Counted from the first letter of the stretch, positions 9,974 through 18,231 are shown. The stretch is DNA of 64,000 nucleotides from Sphingomonas arenae (GCF_016924655.1 NZ_JAFFJU010000002.1:186001-250000); one strand, 5' to 3'. Translations and numbers: made by a program. The notes: generated by a model from the letters alone, not told the origin.

Positions 9974-11025
9974 TTCGCGGTTCCCAACCGACCCCCGGCA
10001 TAACGCTCGCGTAGCGGCCGCCACCACCAGTCGTTCGCCAGATACCAGTCGACCGTCTCCGCCAGCCCCTGCTCGAACGTCCGGCCGGCCTTCCAGCCAA
10101 GCTCCCGTTCCGCCTTCGCTGGATCGATCGCATAGCGCCGGTCATGCCCCGGCCGATCCTCGACGAAGGTGATCAGTTCCCGCCGAGACCCGCTCCCACT
10201 CAGCGGCCGGCGCTCGTCCAGCAGGTCGCAGATCGCCTCCACCACCTGCAGGTTCGTCCGCTCCGCCCGGCCCCCGACATTGTAGCTCTCGCCCACTCGC
10301 CCCCGGGTCAGCACCAGTTCCAGCGCCGCCGCGTGATCGTCCACGAACAGCCAGTCCCGAACATTCTCGCCGCGTCCATAGACCGGCAGCGGCTTGCCCT
10401 CGAGCGCATGCAGGATGGTCAGCGGGATCAGCTTCTCGGGAAAATGGTAAGGCCCGTAATTGTTCGAGCAGTTCGACAGCACCACCGGCAGCCCATAGGT
10501 CTCGTGCCACGCCCGAACGAAGTGGTCGGACGCGGCCTTCGAAGCCGAATAAGGCGACGACGGCGCATAGGGGGTCTCCTCCGTGAACACGCCGCTGTCG
10601 AACGGCAGGTCCCCGAATACCTCGTCGGTGGAGATGTGGTGGAAGCGAAATGCCGCCCGCGCCCCCCTATCCAACCCCCGCCAATAGGCCAGCGCGGCAT
10701 TCAGTAATCGGAACGTGCCGACCACGTTCGTCTCCACGAACACGCCCGGCCCGTCGATCGAACGGTCGACGTGGCTCTCGGCGGCGAGGTGCATGATGCC
10801 CTCGATCCGCTCCTCCGCCAGCAGCGCCCCGATCCGATCCGCGTCCGCGATGTCGGCCTGCACGAAGCGGTAGTTCGGAGCCTGCTCCACATCCCGCAGC
10901 GACGTCAGCGTGCCCGAATAGGTCAGCTTGTCCACGTTCACGACGCGATAGCCGGCAGCGACCAGCCTGCGGACGACCGCGCTGCCGATGAAACCGGCCC
11001 CACCGGTGACCAGGACGCGCTTCAC
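9970..11025 (-). CDS. rfbB: dTDP-glucose 4,6-dehydratase
   Basis: A 351-residue RmlB, the usual length. [20 protein letters not shown] has the NAD-binding [21 protein letters not shown] the conserved active-site block, [10 protein letters not shown] the catalytic Thr-Asp-Glu, and [10 protein letters not shown] the Tyr/Lys pair. The product dTDP-4-keto-6-deoxyglucose feeds both rfbC/rfbD (rhamnose) and the ketoisomerase/aminotransferase pair at the window start. It follows rfbC by four bases and overlaps rfbD by four. Confidence 0.95.
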   Translation of the reverse strand: MKRVLVTGGAGFIGSAVVRRLVAAGYRVVNVDKLTYSGTLTSLRDVEQAPNYRFVQADIADADRIGALLAEERIEGIMHLAAESHVDRSIDGPGVFVETNVVGTFRLLNAALAYWRGLDRGARAAFRFHHISTDEVFGDLPFDSGVFTEETPYAPSSPYSASKAASDHFVRAWHETYGLPVVLSNCSNNYGPYHFPEKLIPLTILHALEGKPLPVYGRGENVRDWLFVDDHAAALELVLTRGRVGESYNVGGRAERTNLQVVEAICDLLDERRPLSGSGSRRELITFVEDRPGHDRRYAIDPAKAERELGWKAGRTFEQGLAETVDWYLANDWWWRPLRERYAGGRLGTAK

Positions 11026-11029
11026 CTTC

Positions 11030-11581
11030 TCAGAACCCCGTATCGGCTTGGGCCAAGAGTGGAGCCGCCTGGTCCTTGGCCGACAGCGTCAGCTCCGCCT
11101 CTTCCAGCGGCCACTCGATCCCGATCGCCGGATCGTTCCAGCGGATCGCCCGGTCATGCGCGGCACTGTAGGGAGCCGTCACCTTGTACTGCACCTCGGT
11201 GTCGGGCTCGAGCGTCAGGAAGCCATGCGCGAAGCCAGCGGGCACCAGCACCTGATTCCACGCCTCCGCCGACAGCACGACGGACACCCACTGCCCGAAC
11301 GTCGGCGATCCGCTCCGGATATCCACGGCCACGTCGAACACCGATCCGCGCGTCACCCGAACCAGCTTCTCCTGCGCGAACGGCGGCGACTGGAAGTGCA
11401 GCCCCCGCAGCACGCCCCTCGCGCGCGACAGTGAGTGATTGTCCTGCACGAACTGGAGCTCCAGCCCCGCTTCCCGCCACGTCTCCGCGTTCCAGACTTC
11501 CGAGAAGAAGCCGCGTTCGTCGGCAAAGCGCCGGGGCCGGATCTCCCGCACGCCCAGGCCAAGGTCGCGGACCTCAAGCAC
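11030..11581 (-). CDS. rfbC: dTDP-4-dehydrorhamnose 3,5-epimerase
   Basis: RmlC of 183 residues when started at GTG 11581, which overlaps the rfbA end by 8 bases and matches the family length; the longer ATG starts at 11620 and 11653 sit deep in rfbA. Conserved elements are [31 protein letters not shown] with the catalytic His, and [12 protein letters not shown]. It epimerises C3 and C5 of the 4-keto sugar before reduction by rfbD. The Shine-Dalgarno match is weak, consistent with coupling to rfbA. Confidence 0.93.
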   Translation of the reverse strand: MLEVRDLGLGVREIRPRRFADERGFFSEVWNAETWREAGLELQFVQDNHSLSRARGVLRGLHFQSPPFAQEKLVRVTRGSVFDVAVDIRSGSPTFGQWVSVVLSAEAWNQVLVPAGFAHGFLTLEPDTEVQYKVTAPYSAAHDRAIRWNDPAIGIEWPLEEAELTLSAKDQAAPLLAQADTGF

Positions 11582-12455
11582 CGGTGATCTCGTGCGCGCG
11601 GCGGCGGAGGTAATCGGCATATTCCGTCTTGCCCAGCCGATCCGCCCGGGCATGGACCTGCTCCGCCGTCAGATAGCCGAGCTCGAGCCCGATCTCCTCC
11701 AGGCACATGATCTTCAGCCCCTGCCGGCGCTCAATGGTCCGGACGAAGGAGGACGCGTCGTGCAGGCTCTCGTGCGTGCCGGTGTCCAGCCAGGCATAAC
11801 CCCGCCCCAGCCGCTTCACCTGCAGCGTTCCCCGCTCCAGATAGGCGCGGTTGATGTCGGTGATCTCCAGCTCGCCCCGTGCTGACGGCGTCAGTCGGGC
11901 CGCGATCTCCACCACCTCCCGATCGTAGAAATAGAGCCCGGTCACAGCCCAGGTGGACTTGGGTGCGGCGGGCTTCTCCTCGATGGACTGCGCGCTGCCA
12001 GTGGCGCTGTCGAACTCGACCACGCCATAGCGCTCCGGATCCTCCACCGAGTAAGCGAACACCGTCGCTCCGCTCTGTTGGCTGGCGGCGTCACGCACCA
12101 GCTCAGGCAAGCCCGCGCCATAGAAGATGTTGTCGCCCAGGATCAGCGCGACCGACTGCCCCCCGATGAACTCGCGTCCGATCAGGAAGGCTTCGGCCAG
12201 GCCATTGGGCTGCGCCTGCTCGGCATAGGACAGGCTCACGCCATAATCGCTGCCGTCTCCCAGCAGCGCCTGGAACCGCGGCAGGTCCGTCGGGGTCGAA
12301 ATGATCAGGATGTCGCGGATGCCGGCGAGCATCAGCACGCCGAGCGGATAATAGATCATGGGCTTGTCGAAGACGGGCAGCAGTTGCTTCGACACGGCCA
12401 GGGTCGCCGGGAACAACCGGCTCCCGCTGCCACCCGCCAGGATGATCCCTTTCAA
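11574..12455 (-). CDS. rfbA: Glucose-1-phosphate thymidylyltransferase
   Basis: A 293-residue RmlA. The start [18 protein letters not shown] is the nucleotidyltransferase G-rich loop, [16 protein letters not shown] and [11 protein letters not shown] are further family signatures. It joins glucose-1-phosphate and dTTP to dTDP-glucose, the entry point for all dTDP-sugars of this locus. It follows the EpsG-like polymerase gene by 58 bases on the same strand, so the rfb genes may be transcribed with that polymerase or from a promoter in the gap. Confidence 0.95.
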   Translation of the reverse strand: MKGIILAGGSGSRLFPATLAVSKQLLPVFDKPMIYYPLGVLMLAGIRDILIISTPTDLPRFQALLGDGSDYGVSLSYAEQAQPNGLAEAFLIGREFIGGQSVALILGDNIFYGAGLPELVRDAASQQSGATVFAYSVEDPERYGVVEFDSATGSAQSIEEKPAAPKSTWAVTGLYFYDREVVEIAARLTPSARGELEITDINRAYLERGTLQVKRLGRGYAWLDTGTHESLHDASSFVRTIERRQGLKIMCLEEIGLELGYLTAEQVHARADRLGKTEYADYLRRRAHEITGA

Positions 12456-12513
12456 CGCCCCACCTCGCCGCTCCAGCCCGCTTCACGCTTGCGCAAGCAT
12501 GGCACAGGCCTGC

Positions 12514-13563
12514 TCACAAGGGGTAAAGGCGATAGGGCACCCAATATTGTGCGTGGGTGGCGAAGTTCAGCCACACGAACTGCACGGCCAGCGCATAGAG
12601 CACCACCAGAGCCCGGCCGAAGCCTTGCGTCGTGAACACGCTCGTCGCCCGGGCAAACACGGCCACCTGCAAGGGTAGGAGGTAGAGCGCCAGCCGGTCC
12701 ACTGCGGTCGAGGACGGCAGGACGAACAGCAGCACCAGGCAGGCGATCGCCGCAAAGGAAAACAGCCGCCACATCCTCCGCTCCCGCGGACTGAAGCCGA
12801 ACGCCGACGGTCGCAGCAGGAACAGCACGGCGGGGATGACGCTCATCGCGATGCGGATCGCCGCGCCCTGGGAGCTGTACTCCGCCTCGATGTAGTTGCG
12901 CACGAAGCCCTCCACGGCTGGCGCCAGCATCAGGTCGTACAGCAGGATGAAGCAGGCCGTGCCGGCGATCAGGTTCAGCAGCCGGTTGCGCTCGGCGGCG
13001 AAGATCACCAGCGGCAGGACCGCGATCGCCGTCCGGTGGAAGACCGCGGCGACCAGCGCATAAACTGCGAAGCGCAGCACCGAACCACCCCGGATCACGC
13101 TCGCCAGCCCTGCCATCAGCACGCCCAACGCCATGGCTTGGCGGGTGTAGCCCATGCCCACGACGATGATCAGGTAAGGCACCGCCACCACCATGGCCAG
13201 CCACGGGTCCGACTGGGCTTGGGCGAAGCGCACCAGCCCCCAGGCGAAGACCGCCGCCGCCACCAGGTTCACCAGCCACAGCCCACCGCCGACCTGCTGC
13301 ACCGTCCAGTTCAGCAGCTGGTATCCAGGGTCGCCGAAGTTCAGCACCCGCTCCAGCCGGACATAGCCTGTCCAGGCGAACATCTGCCGGTAGGATTCCC
13401 AGTCCGCCCCGACCTGGAACCGCAATCCGATCATCAGCGCGACCAGCAGCCCGCCGAGCAACAGCAGCGGCCGGCTGGTCCGCTCCGCCTCGACCGCGCT
13501 CCGCCCCGTCGCGAGCAGCGCTCCGGAGGCAAAGAAACCGAACAGGAGCCAATAGGGAAACAT
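12514..13563 (-). CDS. EpsG-family polysaccharide polymerase (Wzy-like membrane protein)
   Basis: A 349-residue integral membrane protein with about nine to ten hydrophobic segments. The motif GLRFQVGADWESYRQMF followed by DPGYQLLNW is characteristic of EpsG/Wzy-like polymerases. ATG at 13563 starts right at the first membrane helix (MFPYWLLFGFFASG); the upstream extension in the same frame is Arg/Gly-rich and unlike the family. It probably polymerises the repeat unit of this locus in the periplasm. It is divergent from the PqqD-like gene, with 83 bases between the two starts, which must contain promoters for both. Confidence 0.82.
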   Translation of the reverse strand: MFPYWLLFGFFASGALLATGRSAVEAERTSRPLLLLGGLLVALMIGLRFQVGADWESYRQMFAWTGYVRLERVLNFGDPGYQLLNWTVQQVGGGLWLVNLVAAAVFAWGLVRFAQAQSDPWLAMVVAVPYLIIVVGMGYTRQAMALGVLMAGLASVIRGGSVLRFAVYALVAAVFHRTAIAVLPLVIFAAERNRLLNLIAGTACFILLYDLMLAPAVEGFVRNYIEAEYSSQGAAIRIAMSVIPAVLFLLRPSAFGFSPRERRMWRLFSFAAIACLVLLFVLPSSTAVDRLALYLLPLQVAVFARATSVFTTQGFGRALVVLYALAVQFVWLNFATHAQYWVPYRLYPL

Positions 13564-13646
13564 GCTTGCCCGCCGGGATAGGTTCGGCACCCCCGCCCGT
13601 CCAGCACCTCTCGCCCAATCCGCGGCGGGCATGTATCGCCAGCCCC

Positions 13647-13925
13647 ATGGACGACGTTCGATACCGCCGGAACCCCGAGGTGCTGTTTGGAGAGCTTGGC
13701 GAGGACATTGTCGCGCTCAGCGTGGCGCGCGGGCTCTGCTACGGAATGGAAAATGTGACCGCTGAAGTCTGGTCGCTGCTCGAACAGCCGAAAACGCGCG
13801 CGGAACTGTGTTTTGAGCTCATGAATCGCTACGAAGTCGACGAAAAGCGGTGCGAAAAAGACGTGTTTGTGTTACTCAACGAGATGCAAACCGAGGGCCT
13901 GATCGAGCGCTGCCCCGCCGCTTAG
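13647..13925 (+). CDS. PqqD-family RiPP recognition element protein, lasso B1-like
   Basis: A 92-residue single-domain PqqD-like protein. It begins MDDVRYRRNPEVLFGELG and contains LCYGMENVTAEVWSLLEQP, the beta-sheet/helix pattern of an RRE (binds RiPP leader peptides), then DVFVLLNEMQTEGLIE. In lasso peptide clusters this protein, B1, hands the precursor to the B2 protease and cyclase; a related PqqD family accompanies HprK-related kinases in other operons. It is transcribed toward the cyclase gene, and the two stop codons share bases (4-base tail-to-tail overlap). ATG at 13647 is preferred over an upstream start at 13566, which adds 27 non-conserved residues. No B2 domain is fused. Confidence 0.85.
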   Translation: MDDVRYRRNPEVLFGELGEDIVALSVARGLCYGMENVTAEVWSLLEQPKTRAELCFELMNRYEVDEKRCEKDVFVLLNEMQTEGLIERCPAA

Positions 13926-15838
13926 CCCGGGAACTCCGCCGCGAGGAATGCCGCCACGGCCAGCGTCGGCAGCAGCTTGTTGCGATACTCGTCCTCCACC
14001 CGCGCGAACCGCTTGGGATCGGTCATCCACCCCGTCCCGCGAGGCCAATCTTCTACCATCTTTTCAACAACTTGCATGTCGATGAGCTCCGCCACGATCG
14101 GGTTGGCGGAGTAACGCCGAAAGGCACCGAGCACCTGATCGGGACGAAACTGCTCAAACCAGTCCGCCTGCTGGTAGGCGCGGTCCCGATTTTGAATAAC
14201 GGCCTGAGGCAATCGATCCGAAAACGCGAGCGAAAAGGCCGGACGATCCTCCTCTCCGAACAACGCTTTAGCAGGAAAGCTTAACACCAATTCTACCAAG
14301 CGCCGGTCGGCAGTCGGATCCCGTACGTCCAGTCCGTACACCGCCCCGCTGATCCGCTCCGCATTGTCGATCTGCAGCAGACTTTCCCGCAGAAAAGCGC
14401 GGTAATTGGCCGGCGGCCGGTGATCCGCCATCCTTGCTCGACGCAACCCTTCCGCCCTCGCCCGCCACGGCTCCCGCAGCAGCGGCAGGCTGACCTCGAT
14501 CTCCGTTCCGCCCCTCACCCACGAACGCAATCCATCGTAGAGCCATCCAGGCACCAGCGGCCCCAGCAGCCGGGTTCCGGCATTCCGCACGCCCCGCTCC
14601 CGCACGAACCGTACCCCCGCAGCCGCGAACGCCCTCCACTCTCGCTCGTGCGCCAGGTCACGGACCGCCGACGGCCCGCCGGCGCTCACCGAGAAGTTCC
14701 CGACCTGCCCCGTCAGGAGCACCGTCACGCCGTCCCGCGCCGCCTGCGCATTGATCGCTGCCCACCAGGGCAAGTTCGATGGCGTCAGCAAAGGCGCGAC
14801 CTGCGCCTCCTGCAGGCGCTCGAGCAACGCCAGGGGATCGTCGCCTTGCGATCTGCAGATCTTGTGCCGGAGGTTCGGATGAAGCGTCGCCGTCGCACTG
14901 GCGAGTTCGCTCTCGTCGATCGGCAGCCCGGACGGCGCGCGCTCTGCTAATCCCTCGGACGGCGCTCCGGTGTAAGCGAGGACCTCCTCCCCTTGTTCAC
15001 GCAGCAGGCGAGCAGCCGTCGCGGCAACGACCCCGCTATCCCGCCCCCCACTCAGGTGAGCCGCGACCGCCCCGCGCTCCCGACGAAGCTGAGCACCGAC
15101 CGCGCGGTCGAGTTCGGTCCTGAATGCCTCCGCACACTCCTGGACGGATCTGAACTGGCGAGGTTCGGTCGGCGGGCTCCATAGCGGGACGACGCCCTCA
15201 GTGCTGTCCCCGATCAGAACGGCATGACCCTGCGGCACGGATCGGATGCCTTTGAACAGGCTACCAGCCGTCCCCACGTAGGTTCCGCCAGCGAGGATCG
15301 CGACAAGAGCCTCATCGTCCAGCTGTCGTGGTCCCTTGGCCGCGAGTAGCCCCCGAATCGACGAGGCGAACCCCACTGCCCTCGCATCGCTGCAGAAGAA
15401 GAGGCTCCTCATTGAGAGGGGGGAGCGAGCAAGGCAAAGCCGCCGAACATCACCCTCCCAGGCTGCCAGCGCATAATCGCCAAGCAGGTGATCGAGGCAG
15501 CTGATGCCCCAACGCCGCCAGGCCCGGACGACCAACCCGCAATCTCCAAGCGTACTGCCGAGGGGCAAATCCAGTCCCAGGCGGTCGACGACCTCGTCAC
15601 GATTGTCGATCCGGCCGTCGAACACCAGCAGGCCTTCGAAGGACGCCCGAAGAACCTGCGGGCGCCGGGCATCCTGTGAAGGGACGGAACCAGAAAGGCA
15701 GCCGAATGCGACGTCAGCCGCACTCGCAAGCTGCGGCGCATCCTGCCCAACCCGTTGATGCGCCTGCAAGATCGTCGCGCAGGCGCGGGCCGGTTCGACG
15801 TCTCCGGACCGCCGCCAGTAGCCGGCGATGGGCGTCAT
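13922..15838 (-). CDS. Lasso peptide cyclase (asparagine-synthetase-like, C protein)
   Basis: 638 residues with an N-terminal glutaminase-like region (1-210) and a C-terminal synthetase domain. The PP-loop HLSGGRDSGVVAA (SGGRDS at 263-268) binds ATP. The N-terminus reads MTPIAGYW, lacking the Cys of glutamine-dependent asparagine synthetase (MCGIAG), so it cannot release ammonia from glutamine; this is typical of lasso cyclases, which adenylate an Asp/Glu side chain and join it to the peptide N-terminus. It starts 19 bases after the stop of the small precursor gene on the same strand. Similar enzymes without the Cys also occur in polysaccharide loci, so the call rests on the neighbourhood as well. 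Confidence 0.82.
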   Translation of the reverse strand: MTPIAGYWRRSGDVEPARACATILQAHQRVGQDAPQLASAADVAFGCLSGSVPSQDARRPQVLRASFEGLLVFDGRIDNRDEVVDRLGLDLPLGSTLGDCGLVVRAWRRWGISCLDHLLGDYALAAWEGDVRRLCLARSPLSMRSLFFCSDARAVGFASSIRGLLAAKGPRQLDDEALVAILAGGTYVGTAGSLFKGIRSVPQGHAVLIGDSTEGVVPLWSPPTEPRQFRSVQECAEAFRTELDRAVGAQLRRERGAVAAHLSGGRDSGVVAATAARLLREQGEEVLAYTGAPSEGLAERAPSGLPIDESELASATATLHPNLRHKICRSQGDDPLALLERLQEAQVAPLLTPSNLPWWAAINAQAARDGVTVLLTGQVGNFSVSAGGPSAVRDLAHEREWRAFAAAGVRFVRERGVRNAGTRLLGPLVPGWLYDGLRSWVRGGTEIEVSLPLLREPWRARAEGLRRARMADHRPPANYRAFLRESLLQIDNAERISGAVYGLDVRDPTADRRLVELVLSFPAKALFGEEDRPAFSLAFSDRLPQAVIQNRDRAYQQADWFEQFRPDQVLGAFRRYSANPIVAELIDMQVVEKMVEDWPRGTGWMTDPKRFARVEDEYRNKLLPTLAVAAFLAAEFPG

Positions 15839-15857
15839 TCAGGTGGGCGGTGGCAAA

Positions 15858-15986
15858 TCAGGAGCGCTTGTTGTTGGCCCCGGGAGTCCCGTCGTTCGGG
15901 TTGCCCGGCCCGGCCTCCGCAGCCCCCGCTTTCATGCGCCGGAGCGTCGGCGTGGTCCAGGTCTTCTTCTCGGTCTTGTTGGTCAT
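15858..15986 (-). CDS. Putative lasso peptide precursor, paeninodin-like (A peptide)
   Basis: A 42-residue ORF whose leader contains WTTPTL, a variant of the YxxPxL motif recognised by B1 proteins, and whose C-terminal part begins (E)AGPGNPNDGT. Laid on paeninodin, whose core starts AGPG and closes at Asp9, the core here would start at Ala26 and close on Asp33 (ring of eight); a start at Gly27 would give a ring of seven. The usual Thr two residues before the cut is absent (Ala). The peptide ends ...NNKRS: a C-terminal Ser is the residue phosphorylated by kinases of this class. A GAAGGGG lies about 9 bases upstream of the ATG. A longer in-frame start at 16088 overlaps the kinase gene. Confidence 0.75.
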   Translation of the reverse strand: MTNKTEKKTWTTPTLRRMKAGAAEAGPGNPNDGTPGANNKRS

Positions 15987-16017
15987 GCCCACGCGGCCCC
16001 TTCGATCTATCGGGAGC

Positions 16018-16956
16018 TTAGTGACCAGCACCTTCCTTCGCAATTCTCTCATCAAGGAGGCCGCGACAAAACGTCGCCATGCGCGCAACCAGCTCCGGGA
16101 GGGCCGCGAGGTCCCGCTGGATTTCCAATTCGAAGACCGGCGTGGACGAGGCGATTTCGAGACACCTGCGCCAATGCCGGTCGAGACTCCCGGTCACTGC
16201 TGCCCAACTTCCCCGATAGATGTTTTCCACCAAGGCGTTCATCGCTGCGGCTCCACCAAGTGAGCGGATCCCGGGAGCATCGCCACTCACCAGGATGAAG
16301 ACACCCCCAAGCTGGCGGGCCTTCTGCTGGACTGGGCGAAGCGGGACGTCGAATTTGTCGTATCCCGGGTCCCCAGCGTAGGATCGAGGATAGTCACCTG
16401 GTTCCAGCTCGAGAGCAGCGAGGGTGTTCCTCCACAAACGTACGCGCGGCAGTCCGGGGCCGATCCATGCCCAGCCGTCAGATCCCAGCGTCACCGCACA
16501 GACATCGTCGGCGAGGACGCGCGCTCCGTACTGGTTGAAGTAAGCGGCCAGCGTGGACTTCCCCGCACCAGGGGGCCCCATGAAGGCGAAGGCGGTTCCG
16601 TCGATGTCGATCGCGTTCGCATGGAGCGGCAGCACTCCGCGCTGGTGCAGCAGCAATCCCATCGCCGATCCGAGCAGATAAAGGCGGACGTTCGCCTCCA
16701 CCGCTCCGGCAGCTGGGTCCACGATGATCTCCCGCCCGCCCGCGACGGAGTAGCTTCCGACACCAGGAACGCGGAATCCGGCGCCGTTCGGCAGCAGGCA
16801 GATGTCCTCGGAGGAGCCAGCGGGCACGTCGCTGCGGCCAAGCCGCACGGTTACATCCGGCCTATCCACCCAATCCCCCTCGCTCAGCCGATGCAGTTCG
16901 GGCAGCGCGAGTTCACTCCGCACGCTCAGGCCATAAAGAGAGTAGGCGTGGGTCAA
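16018..16956 (-). CDS. HPr-kinase-like peptide kinase of the lasso cluster (K protein)
   Basis: A 312-residue protein related to HPr serine kinase. From the TTG start, LPLHANAI (His near 112), the P-loop MGPPGAGKST (about 126-135) and VLADDVCAV (Asp-Asp about 150) form the nucleotide site. No HPr, EIIA or other PTS gene is near, so an HPr substrate is unlikely. In paeninodin-type clusters such kinases phosphorylate the C-terminal Ser of the precursor, and the neighbouring precursor ends in Ser. TTG at 16956 overlaps the LysR stop (TTGA) and is followed by YSLYGLSVRSEL, the usual N-terminus; GTG at 17016 would overlap the regulator by 64 bases. The precursor starts 31 bases downstream. Confidence 0.8.
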   Translation of the reverse strand: MTHAYSLYGLSVRSELALPELHRLSEGDWVDRPDVTVRLGRSDVPAGSSEDICLLPNGAGFRVPGVGSYSVAGGREIIVDPAAGAVEANVRLYLLGSAMGLLLHQRGVLPLHANAIDIDGTAFAFMGPPGAGKSTLAAYFNQYGARVLADDVCAVTLGSDGWAWIGPGLPRVRLWRNTLAALELEPGDYPRSYAGDPGYDKFDVPLRPVQQKARQLGGVFILVSGDAPGIRSLGGAAAMNALVENIYRGSWAAVTGSLDRHWRRCLEIASSTPVFELEIQRDLAALPELVARMATFCRGLLDERIAKEGAGH

Positions 16957-17882
16957 GATGGCCGGAGCTGCTGCGCTGGGGGTCCAGCGGACGAGCGCAT
17001 CTCCCGTAGCAGCCACTCCCGAAAACGTTTGATCTTCGGAACATTCAGGCGCTCGGGCGGGGTCACGAGCCAGTAGGCGTAGCCGGCCGTGGAGGTCTGC
17101 TCGAATGGCTGGACCAGGCGCCCGTTGGCCAGATCGCCGCGCCAGAGAAATGGCGTCAACAGGGCGAAACCCTGGCCCGCCATGGCCGCATGTCCTTCGT
17201 TGGCCTGATTGTCGAGGCGGATGCCGCCGCGCCGGCGGGAGTTGTCATAAGGGACGCCGGCGTCCTTGAACCAGATCGTCCACCATTCGTCCTGCGCCCC
17301 GATCAGGGTGAGGTCCGGGAGGTCCGATGGACGCACGTTGCGGCCATACTCGCGTTCCAGCTGCCTCAAACAATCCGGGCTGCACATGGGCGTGAAGTCG
17401 GACCGCATCAGCAGCTCGCAGTGGAGCCCTTCCCACCGGCCGTCACCGGCCCGGATCGCCAGATCCGCGTCGCCGCCGCGCAAGTCGGCGAGGCCGTTGC
17501 TGGTCTCGAGCCGCACAGCAAGGTCGGAATGCTGCATCTGAAATGAACCCAGGGTCCAGACGAGCCAGGTATTGGCAAAGGTGTAGGTTGTCGTGACGGT
17601 GAGCGTGGCCTCGTCTTCCTGTCGAGTGATCGCGAACGCCGCCTCCATGGTGTCGAAGGCTTGCGTCAGGGACGGCAGCAGCCTCTGCCCCAAGGGTGTC
17701 AGTCGCGCCCTTCCCTTCTCGCGGACGAACAGCGGCGCACCAACCCGGTCTTCCAGCGCTTTGACCTGGTAGGAGACTGCCGCCTGCGTCATGCCGAGCT
17801 CGCCCGCGGCGAGGGTGAAATTCTCATGTCGCGCAGCCGCTTCGAAGACTCGGATCGCAGCAAGGGGAGGAAGCCGCCTCAT
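16953..17882 (-). CDS. LysR-family transcriptional regulator (GcvA-like)
   Basis: A 309-residue LysR regulator. MRRLPPLAAIRVFEAAARHENFTLAAGELGMTQAAVSYQVKALED-type N-terminal helix-turn-helix (residues about 3-62; the recognition part is TQAAVSYQVKALE) followed by a periplasmic-binding-protein-like effector domain. ATG at 17882 is preceded by AGGTGAG at ideal spacing; the ATG at 17948 lacks such a site and its extra 22 residues are not family-like. Its stop overlaps the kinase start, placing the regulator first in a LysR-kinase-precursor-cyclase operon, so it may control the lasso genes. The effector ligand is unknown. Confidence 0.87.
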   Translation of the reverse strand: MRRLPPLAAIRVFEAAARHENFTLAAGELGMTQAAVSYQVKALEDRVGAPLFVREKGRARLTPLGQRLLPSLTQAFDTMEAAFAITRQEDEATLTVTTTYTFANTWLVWTLGSFQMQHSDLAVRLETSNGLADLRGGDADLAIRAGDGRWEGLHCELLMRSDFTPMCSPDCLRQLEREYGRNVRPSDLPDLTLIGAQDEWWTIWFKDAGVPYDNSRRRGGIRLDNQANEGHAAMAGQGFALLTPFLWRGDLANGRLVQPFEQTSTAGYAYWLVTPPERLNVPKIKRFREWLLREMRSSAGPPAQQLRPS

Positions 17883-17906
17883 CAACTCACCTGATAAACC
17901 TGGCTT

Positions 17907-17921
17907 ATGGATGTTGTCCAT
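17907..17921. promoter_or_regulatory. Candidate LysR operator upstream of the lasso operon
   Basis: A 15-base perfect inverted repeat, ATGGA-5-TCCAT, 24 bases before the LysR start codon and within the promoter region of the regulator-led lasso operon. LysR proteins bind interrupted palindromes containing T-N11-A, and the region TTATGGATGTTGTCCA fits this loosely. The short arms could occur by chance, so the assignment is tentative. Confidence 0.3.
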
Positions 17922-18037
17922 CCTTCGATTGGCGAAACGGCTGCGCAACGACTAATTCGAGATCAGCGCCGGCGGTGGCTCCATCCCCTCAGCCAAGCCT
18001 CTCGCCGGCGCCTACGACAGGGAAGGAGAACATTGTC

Positions 18038-18205
18038 ATGGCTTATGGCCTGAGCACCCGCATGCACCTTGTCGACGAGCCCGGTTCGAGGGTCGTCGAC
18101 AGGCCCCACCGGTCCACCTCCGCGGCTTACGCAGCGGCCTGGACAAGACTTCGCAACGAAGAGCGGCTCGCACTTGTCGAACGCCACCTCAACAAAGCCG
18201 CTTAA
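18038..18205 (+). CDS. Small hypothetical protein (55 aa)
   Basis: A short ORF beginning MAYGLSTRMHLVDEPG with a strong Shine-Dalgarno GGAAGGAGAA eight bases upstream. The product is 55 residues, has no signal peptide or membrane segment, and is rich in Arg and Ala in its second half (AYAAAWTRLRNEERLALVERH), which could form one amphipathic helix. A longer ATG at 17975 has no ribosome site. It is followed after 26 bases by a second tiny gene with its own ribosome site. I do not recognise the family. Confidence 0.6.
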   Translation: MAYGLSTRMHLVDEPGSRVVDRPHRSTSAAYAAAWTRLRNEERLALVERHLNKAA

Positions 18206-18231
18206 GCGGCTACGTAAACAGGAGAAAAGCC

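Noticed and set aside
15676-16263. A 195-codon forward frame across the lasso precursor region
   Set aside because: It overlaps the cyclase, precursor and kinase genes antisense, with no ribosome site or family resemblance.
16957-17016. N-terminal extension of the kinase from GTG 17016
   Set aside because: It would overlap the LysR gene by 64 bases and adds 20 residues before the usual family N-terminus; TTG 16956 in a TTGA overlap fits better, though the GTG cannot be fully excluded.
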